Assembly (NCBI RefSeq): GCF_021917145.1
Contig: NC_061068.1
Location: forward strand, 8,190,404 to 8,254,403
Direction: 5' to 3'
DNA: 64,000 nt
From: Hypomesus transpacificus
Lineage: Eukaryota; Chordata; Actinopteri; Osmeriformes; Osmeridae
Below the pieces are notes generated by a model that saw only the letters and a list, made by a program, of their open reading frames with translations, made no database searches and was not told the origin of the DNA. The position numbers were made by a program, and so were the translations under genes. Of this stretch, positions 40,161 through 51,589 are shown piece by piece (positions within the stretch are counted from its first letter, which is position 1; each line of letters opens with the position of its first letter).

Positions 40161-42054
40161 AACTGTCTCCTCTCTCCCGGTCAGCGGTGGAGCTGCTGTC
40201 TGAAGTGGTGCAGAGCAGTGCCCTGAGTGAGGCTGACATTGAGCAGCAGAGAGGCGTGGTGTTGAGAGAGCTGGAGGAGGTGGAGGGCAGTCTGCAGGAC
40301 GTGTGCATGGACCTGCTGTACGCCACGGCCTTCCAGGGCACCCCCATGGGACAGAGCGTGCTGGGGCCCTCCAATAACTCCAGGTACACACCAACGTGCA
40401 CAAGTGCTTCATCCGGAGCCTGCAAATCAACGCACTAATACCCTTTCGTCTCAGAAACAGAACCGGCGTTTGTAACCAACATCTGTCTGTTTCCCTCAGG
40501 ACCTTGACTCGCCAGGACCTGGTTGAGTACATCAACAGCCACTACAAGGCCCCCCGCATGGTGCTGGCTGCAGCTGGAGGTAGGCCTCCGAGATGCTGCT
40601 CTGTTGAGGCTTAGGGTTGGTAGACTGTGGAAGGTTCGCTCCACCCGCGTGTTTTGATGAATCATCGTTATAGTTTGATACTGAATCAGGGAATTCTAAC
40701 CCGTCCGTATGTGCAGGGGTGAGCCACGAGGAGCTAGTTGGGCTGGCCAAACAACACTTCAGTGGAGTGTCCTTTGAGTACGAGGACGACGCCGTCCCCC
40801 TGCTGTCCCCTTGTCGGTTCACCGGCAGCGAGGTGAGAGAGACGATCCCTCTGTACGTGGTGTGCGAGCGTGTCTGCACAGGCCATCCAAATCTGGTTCC
40901 CCATGTCCCTACAGATCCGTATGCGTGACGACGCTATGCCGCTAGCACACGTAGCCATCGCTGTAGAGGGCCCCAATGCCGCCAGCCCTGACATTGTGCC
41001 TCTTATGCTGGGCAACGCCATCATCGGCAGCTATGACATCACCTTTGGAGGAGGAAAGGTGAGCTTTATGACTCCTTTTTCCCCTCCGTAATATATATCA
41101 TTTAAAATGTCAGATCACTATATATATATATATATATATATACTCTCTAAATCATGTAATCGTTTGTGCGCAGCACCTGAGCAGTCGACTGGCTCGTTGT
41201 GCAGTGGAGGACAATCTGTGTCACAGCTTCCAGGCTTTCCACTCCTCATACAGCGACACTGGCCTGATGGGCATCTACTTTGTGGCTGATAAACACAACA
41301 TCGACGACATGGTGCTCTACTCCCTGAACGCGTGGTGAGTGATGCCATAACAGGCGCCAGGCCGGCCGTTAACTTCAACTGTACGGTGTGCTGCGGTGGT
41401 CTCTGAGCAGTCTCCGTCTCTCTCTGCAGGATGAACCTGTGTACCACAGTGACGGAGAGCGACGTCGCCAGAGCCAAGAATGCCGTCAAGGCCAGCCTAG
41501 TGGGACAGCTCAATGGTATGACCTCCCCCCCTCCCCCTGCTGTGTTGTCTTTCTCATGCAGACACACACGCGCGTCAACAGGTTCTAACACGTGGTGCTC
41601 TCCTGTGCAGGTACGACGCCCGCGTGCGATGACATCGGCAGGCACATCCTGAACTACGGCCGCCGCATCCCCCTGGCCGAGTGGGACGCGCGCATCGACG
41701 TGAGCCCCTCGACTCCGCTCCTACACACCCCTGCCTCAAACGCATGCTCGCATCCCCTCGTCTCAGCCCTCCTACCTTTACACTTTTGTCCCTGTGTGTC
41801 CTCTCCCCAGGCTGTGACGCCCAAGATTGTGCGTGACGTCTGCTCCAAATACATCTACGATAAGTGTCCCGCTGTGTCTGCTGTTGGTGAGTTACTGGAT
41901 GTTTCCTTTTTTTTTCTTGTTCCTCTTTTCCATCAAGGCAATGACTATCTGTGGTCTGACCTGTCCATCTCCCTCCCTCCATGATACAGGCCCCATTGAG
42001 CAGCTTACCGACTACAACAGAGTGCGCAGTGGCATGTACTGGCTTCGGTTTTAA
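38521..42054 (+). CDS. uqcrc1: Cytochrome b-c1 complex subunit 1 (core protein 1), 13 exons
   Basis: Core subunit of mitochondrial respiratory complex III, facing the matrix; related to the beta subunit of the processing peptidase. Exons: 38521-38583, 39397-39537, 39717-39803, 39932-40061, 40185-40383, 40500-40579, 40717-40832, 40915-41058, 41174-41334, 41430-41515, 41611-41699, 41811-41886, 41990-42054. In phase, 1437 nt, 478 aa (human 480). The N-terminus [20 protein letters not shown] is a basic amphipathic mitochondrial presequence. The M16 site HxxEH of active peptidases reads [11 protein letters not shown], lacking the first His as in other UQCRC1, so it is expected to be inactive. [38 protein letters not shown] and the end RSGMYWLRF fix the identity and exclude PMPCB. 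Intron 4 is mostly a (GT)n microsatellite. Confidence 0.96.
40079..40160. repeat. (GT)n microsatellite in uqcrc1 intron 4
   Basis: 82 bp of GT repeat, interrupted once by GCGCGC. It begins 17 nt after the exon 4 donor and fills most of a 123-nt intron. Confidence 0.95.
41118..41142. repeat. (AT)n microsatellite in uqcrc1 intron 8
   Basis: About 12 TA units in the short intron between exons 8 and 9. Confidence 0.9.
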
Positions 42055-42539
42055 GACGTCCCACCGTGCTGCTCCTCGTGTGTGCGTTGTCAGCTCTTCT
42101 TCCCGCCTTCACTCCTTTCTCACTGCGAACATGAAGACCTCAGAACGGCCTCAGTTTAGCAACACAGACAGCCCTCCGTTCTTGGTTCCCTCCTCCGTCT
42201 CTTCATCGTTCCTGCCTCCCTTTCTCTCCTGCGGAGGGAGGGAGGGCCTGGGTGCATGTGTTCGCGGTGTCTCTGTTCACTGTCAAGACATGCTTATTCA
42301 TCATTTACCTCTTAGGAAAGATTGTAATATACAGATTCCTGGTGTTATCAAGGAGCATTTGAACATACTTCATTTTGGGAAGGAGGAGAGAAGGGATCTT
42401 CTGAATACATTGTGATATACCTAGAGTTAAATCAGGCCACTGTGTACAACCTGTCATTGTGGAGCAGAAGTATTTATGAATTGCTGTAACGTTTTGTTTC
42501 TGGCCTCTATTGTACATAACAGAAGCTCTCATTCCGATG

Positions 42540-42545
42540 AATAAA
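42540..42545 (+). promoter_or_regulatory. uqcrc1 polyadenylation signal
   Basis: AATAAA about 490 nt after the stop codon, followed within 40 nt by GT-rich sequence (CCTTTGTGGCATGC). The usual layout for a 3' end. Confidence 0.7.
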
Positions 42546-42745
42546 ATACTGTTCAACACCTTTGTGGCATGCTTTGGTTTATCTAGTCTACTCGTCAATA
42601 ATGCCCATAGGAGAAGCAGTTGTGCACCTGAGTAACTGATTATTGGTTGAAGATGTACATCTGCTTCAGTCAGGGCTGATGTTGTTCTGTACTGATTCAT
42701 TCCAGCCACAAGGGGGACATGATGGTGCTCTCCTGTTCTCACCTA

Positions 42746-42920
42746 CGGTGGCCCTGAAGTGCAAATGACACTCGTATTGGGGGGGGGAGCAGGTTTTTGT
42801 ATTGGGGGGAGGTGAACAAGTCATCCGTTTTGGGGGGAGTTGACTCATATTGGGGGGGAGTATTTTCATTTGGGGGATGTACTCATATTAGGGGGTGTGG
42901 TTTGCACTTCAGGGCCACCG
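42746..42920. mobile_element. 175-bp MITE with perfect TIRs and G-run interior
   Basis: The left end CGGTGGCCCTGAAGTGCAAA (42746-42765) is repeated exactly in inverted form at 42901-42920. The element is flanked by TA on both sides (42744-42745 and 42921-42922), which suggests a TA target duplication as in Tc1/mariner-type elements. The inside holds six degenerate copies of a roughly 20-25-bp unit, each an AT-rich piece followed by a run of 5-8 G (for example CTCATATTGGGGGGGAG). It has no coding capacity. It sits 200 bp past the uqcrc1 poly(A) signal. I do not recognise a named family. Confidence 0.8.
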
Positions 42921-43270
42921 TACTCACCTGACAAAAACGGAAGAAAAAAGGCAATATCCTGTCAACATATAGTCACTCAAATGTTCCTCAAGTTCAACGC
43001 CTCCCTCACAGTATCATTTTCCCTTTGTTCCTTCATGGGTTAACTCTTATAGCGTCCACTCTCCACATCTTACTTTCCTCTCAGGTCTGGGATCTCAAGA
43101 CTCCCTCCACATACCAATGTCAGAACTGCATACAAAGAGTTGCAGATCAGTTTTGGAATCTATACCTAAATAATCTGGTATTTATATATGTAGATGTTTA
43201 TTTGCTTATATCAAGAATGAATCACGCTGCAAAATGTCAGACAACGTTCTGTGCTTGAGTGTGTGCCTGA

Positions 43271-43305
43271 ATTTACATGTAGTCATTTTTAGCAGATGCT
43301 CTGAA
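43271..43305 (-). mobile_element. Fish L2/SINE-type 3' tail fragment
   Basis: TTTACATGTAGTCATTTTTA then GCAGATGCTCT resembles the teleost ACATTTAGTCATTTAGCAGACGCTCT tail, read here in the opposite orientation to the other copies. Short and decayed. Confidence 0.45.
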
Positions 43306-44031
43306 TTAATATCTCAAAAAATGAATGTCAACTTGAACACACTTGAGGGTACAGTGTGGCATGCCCACTTACTTTCCATGGACACAGAAACTCACATCTT
43401 ATCCTCCACTGATCCACCAAAGGACTGATGTTAATCATACATGGCAACATGTGTGACATAAAGCACATTGGAGTTCTTAATGTATTTATGAAACAGACCT
43501 TGAACTGCAACCCAAAAGCTGCAAGATGGGACATGCCTATTTACCTCTGAGTCATCCCCTCAATGGCGTCACATTGGATCTACGACACTGGGACTGCTGG
43601 TGGTACTCTATTTCAGGCTGTTCCACCTATGAGTACAGCCAGTGACCTCCCCCACCCCTTCTCTCCTGCCTGAGCAGTGCTGCTGATAACAAGGCTGTAG
43701 GATGAGAATGTGACCCCATGCTGTGTGTTCAAACTGAAGAGGTCACCCAGGCAGATACTCCTCTGAATAGCCCCAGGATGAGGTCCTTCTGTCCAGGCAG
43801 CAGTTGTTGGTCTACTGTTATCATTAGCCAGATGAGGATAATGTCTTGATGGACCAAGCTGGAGGTGACTCAGGAAACATGAGAACCTTGTCTTCCTCTC
43901 TCTCCTCTTTGCAGGGTTCACAACATCTCCCTCTCTTCTCTCGTCCGCTGGGTTTTCAGCCCAGTTGATCCTTTTCCTTTCGCCACATATCTCCCTGTAT
44001 TATTTTGAGACCGCAGCACACATTTTTTTAA

Positions 44032-44275
44032 CCCCTGTGTTATCTTCGGGTCATTGTGACCCATCAGTCATTGTGACCCACCATCGTATTGCGGCAACTT
44101 TACCTCATACAAAAACAAAGTGAAGCATTTTCTGTTAACCGTTGGGCTGTCTCAGACCCTACACATCGCGAGGTTAAAAGAAAACTATTTGTTTTTGGAT
44201 TGGGTAAAATTGGGTAAACACAACGATGGTTCGTTATGAACCTTTGGGTCATGTGACCCGAAGGGCACACAAGGG
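44032..44275. mobile_element. piggyBac-type MITE, 244 bp
   Basis: The ends are CCCCTGTGTTATCTTCGGGT and (inverted right end) CCCTTGTGTGCCCTTCGGGT, each followed by a GTCA-TGACCC palindrome. TTAA lies directly outside both ends (44028-44031 and 44276-44279). A TTAA target duplication plus a CCC-start terminal repeat is the hallmark of piggyBac elements. No transposase frame is present, so it is non-autonomous. The TIRs are about 80% alike by eye, so the copy is not young. Confidence 0.75.
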
Positions 44276-44990
44276 TTAACTTAATTTTATGTGCAATTGA
44301 GGATGTGTGTTTTAAATATCTGTATATAGGTTTGAACCAATAAATCAGGCACTGGATGTTGTTGCTCAGCATGGTCACTGATGGACTGGTTAAACCAGTT
44401 ATAAAGAAACCAGAGATGCCTGTCTCCCAAAATGTTATAATGGACATGGTGGCAGAGTCTCAGTATTGATTGGATTTACAGGCACAGATGGAACCTGTTG
44501 GACTGTGCTGTGAAAGATGAATCACACTTGTTCTTTCAACAGTCACAAAAAAGAAAGATTTCAACTGTTTCAAAAGATTATATACATATATATATGTGAT
44601 AACCATGTACATACACAAGCACCATGCATTGATCAGGTCCAGATAAAGTATACCTTTAGTAATGATGTTGGGAGTTGGCATGAGGTTCAGGGTGGTGAAC
44701 GGATATTATGACCAATATAGAAAGGCCAAAATATTACAATTAACACCGTCTTTGTTATTTTTACACAGAGAAGGTGATGGCAATGACAAGAAAGGAAATG
44801 ACACAAGATGAGAGGGGAAGGAAAAGTATGGAGAGATGCAAAAGATAAACAGGGTGGGGGGATCGCTGGGGGGGAAGGGGGACTGTGACGGTGCAGAGGG
44901 ATGAGGATGAAAGAGAGGCGAGTCTTGGACAACGAGAGAGAAGCCAAGTTGAACAGTTGTCCATTTAGGTGTGATTGTGGTCGTTCTTCT

Positions 44991-45127
44991 ACCCGGAGTT
45001 CAGAACCTGAAAGACAGAGAGACGAACAGTGGAGGACAGACGACAAACACTTCAACACAACCTTGCTTCAGAGAAGAGAACTTAAGAGACTTTTTGTGAC
45101 GTTTCCATTCCAGAGCCGTGACATTGG
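44991..45127 (+). other. Probable non-coding first exon of the urocortin gene
   Basis: A strong donor (TTGG|gtaagt) ends this stretch at 45127. The matching acceptor ccctag at 45561-45566 lies 16 nt before the start codon. CRF-family genes typically have a non-coding first exon and one coding exon, which fits. The left boundary is a guess. GTGACGTTTCC near 45,098 is CRE-like. Confidence 0.45.
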
Positions 45128-45582
45128 GTAAGTCCTTGGCATTTAGACTATTTTATTAGGCTTTACTAAACTGGTATACAATTTTAAACTAAATTTACTC
45201 AGTGGTCAACACAACAACCCATGAATAGCTGAGGGTAAAATAGTATTTTTATGATGTTGAACAATATTGCCACCCAGTTTAATAGTAGTAATTTCTCTAC
45301 TTAATAGACATGGGATCAGTTAAGCACAAGGAAGATAATTAAACAATGTTTTGAAGTTTACGCATGAGTTGGACCCACTGACATGCAAATACAGTGAGCA
45401 GTTATTTCTGACGGCAATTACGTTCCAAGGAGTAAAGCTTTAATGATGTGAATACAGTGCATGGCAACACAATCTACAGTGCTGTATTGGTGACAAATTA
45501 AAGAGACAAATCTGTATACATGGTCTGTATGGTCTCCATTTAACAAGTATTTTCTCTCCTCCCTAGACCAAGAGTGCTGACC

Positions 45583-45960
45583 ATGCAGGGCATGCGTTTG
45601 TGTCTAGCCTTGGCTTTGCTGCTTCCCTGGTGCATCCAGTGCCAGAGAAGGAGCTCTGCCAGTGCCGATTTGGGCGAGGACACAGAGACGGACCTAGTGG
45701 CTGTTGACGTCCTAAACCACAGCGGTGTCCTGCGCACCCTGTTCCCCCCAGAGTACCACCCAACCCTCCGGCAAGTCAGAGCTCCACGCCCAGCGTCCCA
45801 GGTCCCCAAGAGAGCCCAGCAGGGGTCCCGCTTTGCTCTGTCTCTAGATGTCCCCACCAGCATCCTCAGTGTCCTCATAGATCTGGCCAAGAACCAAGAC
45901 ATGAGAGCCAAGGCAGCAGCAAATGCAGAATTGATGGCCCGCATTGGCAAAAGAAAATGA
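45583..45960 (+). CDS. ucn2: Urocortin precursor (CRF family), urocortin 2 by position
   Basis: Precursor of a secreted neuropeptide hormone of the CRF/urocortin family, an agonist of CRF receptor 2. It is a single coding exon of 125 aa beginning at 45567. Residues 1-~21 are a signal peptide (MRLCLALALLLPWCIQC). A dibasic PKR at about residue 82-84 precedes the mature peptide, whose core is RFALSLDVPTSILSVLIDLA. It ends AELMARI followed by GKRK, the Gly amide donor and basic cleavage site. The peptide itself reads more like Ucn3 (ALSLDVPT, AAANAELMARI) than mammalian Ucn2, but UCN2 is next to UQCRC1 in human 3p21.31, so I call it ucn2; ucn3 remains possible by sequence alone. The upstream GTG-CTG-ACC is in frame but the ATG at 45583 is the natural start. 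An AATAAA lies at 46357-46362. Confidence 0.85.
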   Translation: MQGMRLCLALALLLPWCIQCQRRSSASADLGEDTETDLVAVDVLNHSGVLRTLFPPEYHPTLRQVRAPRPASQVPKRAQQGSRFALSLDVPTSILSVLIDLAKNQDMRAKAAANAELMARIGKRK

Positions 45961-46356
45961 GGACAAAGAGGGCTAAGACCAAGAAGGATCAGTCTCCTTC
46001 CATGAGGAAGGATTCCAGACCAGGCTGTGGTAAATGTGCTAGGATGGCAGCAGGCTGGCTGTAAAAGGCATATCCGAATCTTTACTGAGTCTTGATTTAG
46101 TTTAGATCCTCAATGTTTTATATTTTCTATTGCATAATTATCACCTCATTCCAAATACCTTCCACAGATTGCCTCTTGGAAATGGCAAAGAAGGATAAAG
46201 CAAACCTTGCCAATTGTCACTGAGAATGAAGCTGGTCTTTTGTCTCTGATACAGTGAATTAACATAATAAATAGCAAATTAATATTAAAGAGGATAGAGA
46301 AATATTTAAAGTATATTTATTGTGTTTGTAGAGTGTAATAAATTAGAATGTTCCAA

Positions 46357-46362
46357 AATAAA
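46357..46362 (+). promoter_or_regulatory. Urocortin gene polyadenylation signal
   Basis: AATAAA about 400 nt past the stop, followed by TG-rich sequence (GTTTTGTGATTGCTGTTTTT). Confidence 0.6.
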
Positions 46363-47765
46363 ACATAATGGTGTAAATCTGTTTTGTGATTGCTGTTTTT
46401 GTTGTGCTCTGACGTCAAATGCGCTTATTAATTACAAGCATCAGCAAACAATAAAACACAAATGAATGGGCCTAAGCCAAATCATCCTGCGTCAGTCGCA
46501 ACAGGGTATCTTTGATAATGGGACACAAGGGATGGAGAGGAAATTGACCTCAAACACAAAAAGAGCCCCCTTGATACAGATCTATGTTGATTTATGCCTG
46601 ATCCATAGTCAAAGAGATAACGCTATGTTTCAATCTACAATCTAAGTTATTTCATAAGGTATTCAGATGACACAGTTGAAAAGTATAGGCCTATCCCCTT
46701 ATATAGCCTCCACGTGGCCTGTCGTCATAGCCTACAACCTCATTGTAGAACATACTTTGTGTAAAATTACTTTAATAATTAAAAGCTGATATTTGAAGTC
46801 AAAATGAGTCACGGAACCCTGAGGCATTCAGCAATTGTCTTAAACGGAACTGGCAGTTTATTACTGTGGCCCCTACCACTGTTTACTCTGACAGAAGCGT
46901 TCCAAGATTCACAAGAGCGGTAGTGTAATGAGCAGCAGTTCATTGTTGAAAACCATTGTCGTATGGAAAAAAGAACGTGCGGGCGTACCACATTGTTTGC
47001 TCAGTTGGTATAACTTGATACTGTCGCAGGAAAACTTACGGGCATATCATCGGGTATTTGCCTAATAGCTATTTGGCATATTCGTTCACCAACGATTTTG
47101 TCCACACGGTGTCAGCATTTTTACTGATGTGTCTTTAATGCCCTTCCAAGTTCTGTGTTGTTTGTATGAGATCACACCTATGGTTCATAACCTTGGAGAA
47201 CTACTTGAGCCACGATAAAGCTATTTAGCTTGTCATTAGGCCTAATTCAGTGCAGGTGTTTAAGATGTTTGTTGTCGCAGATGGCAATGTAATGTGTTCA
47301 ACTGGCAAAGAAAGTAAACGACTGAAGTTGGCACGCTGATGGTGAATATATAACTATGAAGTGCATATGAAAGAAATGCACCTATTTTAGATAGTACAAA
47401 CGTTTTTAATAATTTGGGGGAACTTTATACTATCACTTCACACACACACACATGTATGTTATTTGCATTACGGTTCTGAGACGGGAAACCAAGGCAAAAT
47501 ATTTGTGTTATTGGGCCTTACAAGTTGTGTACCTGCAAACATGTGCGTCTAGGCCTATGCGTATGTTCGTCTAGGATGTTGGCAGTTACCTATTTTTGAA
47601 TACTGCGTTTGTGTGCATTTTTTTTTATTTACATGTTGGTGGAAAGAAAGGAAATGTTCTAGAGTTGTTGCATGGGTTCTTGTAAGAGCTACTAGGACAC
47701 AGACACGTTTGTGAAATGTCTTGCAGCAAATCAAGAAATTACGAAAGCAACCAGCTGTTTCTCAC

Positions 47766-47885
<120 letters not shown>

Positions 47886-47943
47886 CATGTAGCTAGGCTA
47901 TATGTTGTCACACTGACGTAGTGATTTGTACAATCATGTTTGT

Positions 47944-47982
47944 ATTTAGGGTAGATTGTATAACATACAATCTACCCTAAAT
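47944..47982. repeat. Perfect 18-bp-arm hairpin with partial third copy
   Basis: The left arm ATTTAGGGTAGATTGTAT (47944-47961) is exactly inverted at 47965-47982 around a 3-nt loop AAC. A further 12-bp direct copy of part of the left arm (GGTAGATTGTAT) follows immediately at 47983-47994. Confidence 0.9.
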
Positions 47983-48888
47983 GGTAGATTGTATGTTGGT
48001 GGTGTGACGCAGTCAAAGGGACAAGGCACTCCCTTATGTTGGCCTAGACTATTCGTATCAGCCTAAATGACGTGTTCAAAACTCAAGATAATGCCAGACT
48101 ACATTTGGACTTTGACATCAGCTATATACAATATTGCCAGGACATGAGGGCCAAGAGTATTAACTTGACCATCATTAATGTACTTCCTATTTTTATTTTA
48201 CCATAGTTTGTGGATCAAGAATTAAATTGACTGTCCTAAATTTACGGGTCCATACATTCTGCTTACAGACAAACAAATTGGCATTAATTAATGTTCTATC
48301 TTAAATGCTGAAATTATAAATTGAGTGATGAACAGAATTTTAGGGGAGGAGAAGTGGGTGGGACACAGAGAGAATTGCGCAATATGAAAGCTGACTGTGC
48401 AACTGGCAGATTTGTTAGAACAAAGGTGAATGTGACGCAAGAAGCAGAAGGAGCAAAAGAGAGAAGACTGACACTTGAGTTAAGAGAGGTGGAGACGAGG
48501 AAACCAGAAGAAGCTGTGTAAGCGTAGAGAGAGATCTTACTTACACACGGTAACTTGATAGACTATAGCAACTTCTTTTGCTGGGTTGTGAAATGAATGA
48601 ATGCTTTGAGTTTTACTGACACAGGATTACTTTGGATCAGCCTACATTTTGCATGAAGTATTGACGAAACTTAAATCAGCAGGACGCATTCTGTATTTTG
48701 TGTATGTTTATTCATAAACCAATCTTTTCTTCTTCAGAAATGTATTCGATGGTTGACTCATGACTTCCAGCACATATCTGTTTTAATGGGAAGACGGCAT
48801 CTCCTGCTGGTAATTTGAAGTAGAACACCTTTGAGATCAACCTGTGTTCTTCCTGAATCAGCAGGTCCAGAGAGAGAGCGTACGGATC

Positions 48889-51589
48889 ATGACGTTGAAT
48901 TATGCCATGAAGTCCTTCAGTCTTCTGTCGCCGACTTCTCTTTCTAAGTAAGACTTGGGGAGGGGGAACCTACCGCTAGGAACACTTAAGGAATAATTGG
49001 CACAAGTCTTGACTGTGACCTTGGAAATAGATCAGCACAGTTGGTCATTTTGTTTTTGCTATTAAGTTCTTTATTCCGTCTCTTATAAGGAATGTGTGTA
49101 TTTTACTGTCCAGACAATCAGCAGAGTTTGGTTAGATGTGTGTTTGTGTCTGTACGGCAGGCGTGTGACAGACGGCGTCTCTGCAAGTGCTTCCATGACC
49201 CAGCAACTCCTGACGGCCAGGACTGCTCCGGCCAAACCTTTCCGGGTCACCATTTTTGACCGCAGTGTGAAGAAAGGCATCATGGCAGAGAGTCTACAAG
49301 ACCTCATCAACAAGGTGAGGTTCTGAGGGAAGGTGGGAGAACAGTGTGTCAATGTCAGGCAGTACATGGGTAACAGTGAGAGTAAATTAAATGGAAGAAT
49401 AGAGAGTGAGGTGGGGATATTGCTGTAGCTGGTTTCATAAATATTTTCACATCTATCATTTGTGACTACATATATTCACAACGGGATTACAATGTGACTC
49501 AGACAGACCAATGAAGGACTGGAGATTAAAAGCATGGGTGATTCAGAGGCTTGCAAAGAGAACATTGTTTTTTTTCCATTAACGCTTTTTTTACTGAAGG
49601 ATGAACTCATTGTCATGCTGACGCTGATTCACTTGTTTTTCTTTCTGGCGCTGTTACGCTATTGCACCTTTCACACACTACTTTTAGAAACTCCCGATCT
49701 TTGATTTAGTTTGAGAATTTTCTAATAAGAGACCATTCAGGATCTTCTTATCAAAGAAAAGCACATTAAAGTGTGAACATACTGGCACCAATTACAACTT
49801 GAGATCTATATATTAACTATATCAACAAACTTCTGAGTTGATTTAAGCAGGAAAGGGCTCTCCTGAGACATTGACTGGAGATGGCTGTACATGTACTCCC
49901 TGTTGATGTTCTCCTTGCTGACATGTTGCTTGTCTCTCCACTAGGCCAGGGACTCTCTGCAGGTGTCCTGCGACAGCGTCCTGGTGCTGGAGGAGGATGG
50001 CACCGGGGTCGACACAGAGGACTTCTTCCTGACCCTGCCCAACAATGCTGCCCTCATGCTCCTGAACAAGGGCCAGAAGTGGACTCCTTCACAGGTTGGC
50101 AATGCCTCATACATACTACTGTTGACTCACTTCACTAGGATGTCCAGCATGTCATCAGTCAGTATGCCTGGAGGAGAGGCCACATTAGCATGTTCAGTAT
50201 CCCCTCTGCACGAGGCTTGGTCAATGTCCATGGGCCTTTTGCTGTGGTGGCAATATGAAATTGCTCAGAGGGGAAGCTTATATTCATCAAATAAATTCAA
50301 TATTCAGCAAATGTGACAAAGAGAAATGCAATATCCCTGGAATTAATTTGTAGAATTAATATAAATGTGTTGTTATTAAGGCTGACTACTACAACTGGCC
50401 TGGAATAAGTCGGAAAGCAACTGGAAATCAAATGGCAAAACTCATTCAATCGGTTTTTGGGGCGAAATGACGATTTAACAAAGGTCCCGTTACATTGGAA
50501 TTAGTTTATTTCCATATTCATTTAATTGTGTTATAATTGGCTGCTACCTGAATGCCACCACTCTATCTTTTCTGCTTGCTTCATGCTGAGCCTGTCTCAT
50601 TAACATAAGTCATTTCCTCTCTCTGGTTGTCAGCTTGATGTTTAAGATGCATTCATCTCTATTTTAATGCACTCTGTGTTTACTTGCAGATGACTGAACC
50701 CCCTTGGGGTTCTGTTCCACTTTGTCAGAATAAGTCTGAACACTTAAGGGGATTATTTTAGAACTTATATTTGAAATTCTATACTACATCGTAGTGTGTA
50801 TATAGTAGACTTTAAGCCTGACCATTCTGACCATTTGACTGTCAGTGTTCCAGCAGACTCCAGCACCGAAAAGACGTGGCTCGAGTGACCTTTGATCTGT
50901 ATAAGAACAACCCGAAAGATTTCATTGGCTGTATGAATGTGAAGGCCACACTGTATGGAGTGTACACAGTGTCCTACGACGTCCGCTGCTATGCTGCCAA
51001 GACTATGTTCAGGTGAGTAAATGGTGTGTGTGTTTACATGGGGGGGGGGGGGGGGCAGGGAGTTTACTGTTTGGGAAATAAAGATGCAAGAGGTCAGATT
51101 CCAATAGGTTGGGATGCTTTTTTTCAGAGTAATTTGAGATGAGCCATAAGTGCTTAACAGCAGCTTCAGGTGAACAGAAAATGAGATTTATGTTAAAATG
51201 TTTATTACTGATGTTGTGTATTCTGTTTCCATCTGCCTGAAACCATTTAGTTTTTTACTGCTGCATGAGCACTGTATTTGTACAGTATGGCTGCATTTGC
51301 ATGTTATGGCTCTGTCTGTTTGGTTACTATGTATTTGGTCTGGTGGTCCATCCACACGGCAGGTATTCGTCTGTGTCTGACCAACATTGTTTGTCTTGGT
51401 GTTAATAGGGAGATGCTCAGGTGGACCTTGTTCACCATGCAGACCACAGGCCACCTCCTGCTAGGCTCTTCCTTCTACATTGAGCAGATGCTGGATGAAG
51501 AGGAGCAGGCAGAGAAGGGACTGGCACTGCCTAAGAGCAGTAGGATCAAGAAGCTGCAGTGTGCTCTGATGGGCAAGATGGCCCAGTGA
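48889..51589 (+). CDS. cidec: Cell death-inducing DFFA-like effector c (Fsp27), 5 exons
   Basis: Lipid-droplet protein that gathers at droplet contact sites and drives lipid transfer and droplet growth. Exons: 48889-48947, 49161-49314, 49945-50094, 50846-51012, 51409-51589; 711 nt, 236 aa (human 238). The N-terminus NYAMKSFSLLSPTSLSK matches the CIDEC-specific EYAMKSLSLLYPKSLSR, separating it from CIDEA and CIDEB. The CIDE-N domain is at residues ~45-120 (FRVTIFDRSVKKGIMAESLQ, LVLEEDGTGVDTEDFF, LLNKGQKW). The CIDE-C domain is at ~134-215 (VARVTFDLYK, DFIGCMNVKATLYGVYTVSY, RWTLFTMQTTGHLLLGSS). The exon 4 acceptor could instead be the later ctccag, removing six residues (CSSRLQ); the linker is shorter than in human either way. 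An AATAAA lies at 51971-51976. Confidence 0.94.

Larger units (their letters stand above)
42055..44990. other. uqcrc1 3' UTR and spacer to the urocortin gene
   Basis: The first ~490 nt are the uqcrc1 3' UTR. The rest holds the two MITEs and a short L2/SINE-type tail described separately. Open frames here are short and show no family resemblance. Two short G-runs (44,860-44,885) precede the urocortin 5' exon. Confidence 0.5.

Noticed and set aside
39864-40535. 223-codon minus-strand frame across uqcrc1 exons
   Set aside because: It runs through the (GT)n intron as a Thr-His repeat and is antisense to real exons.
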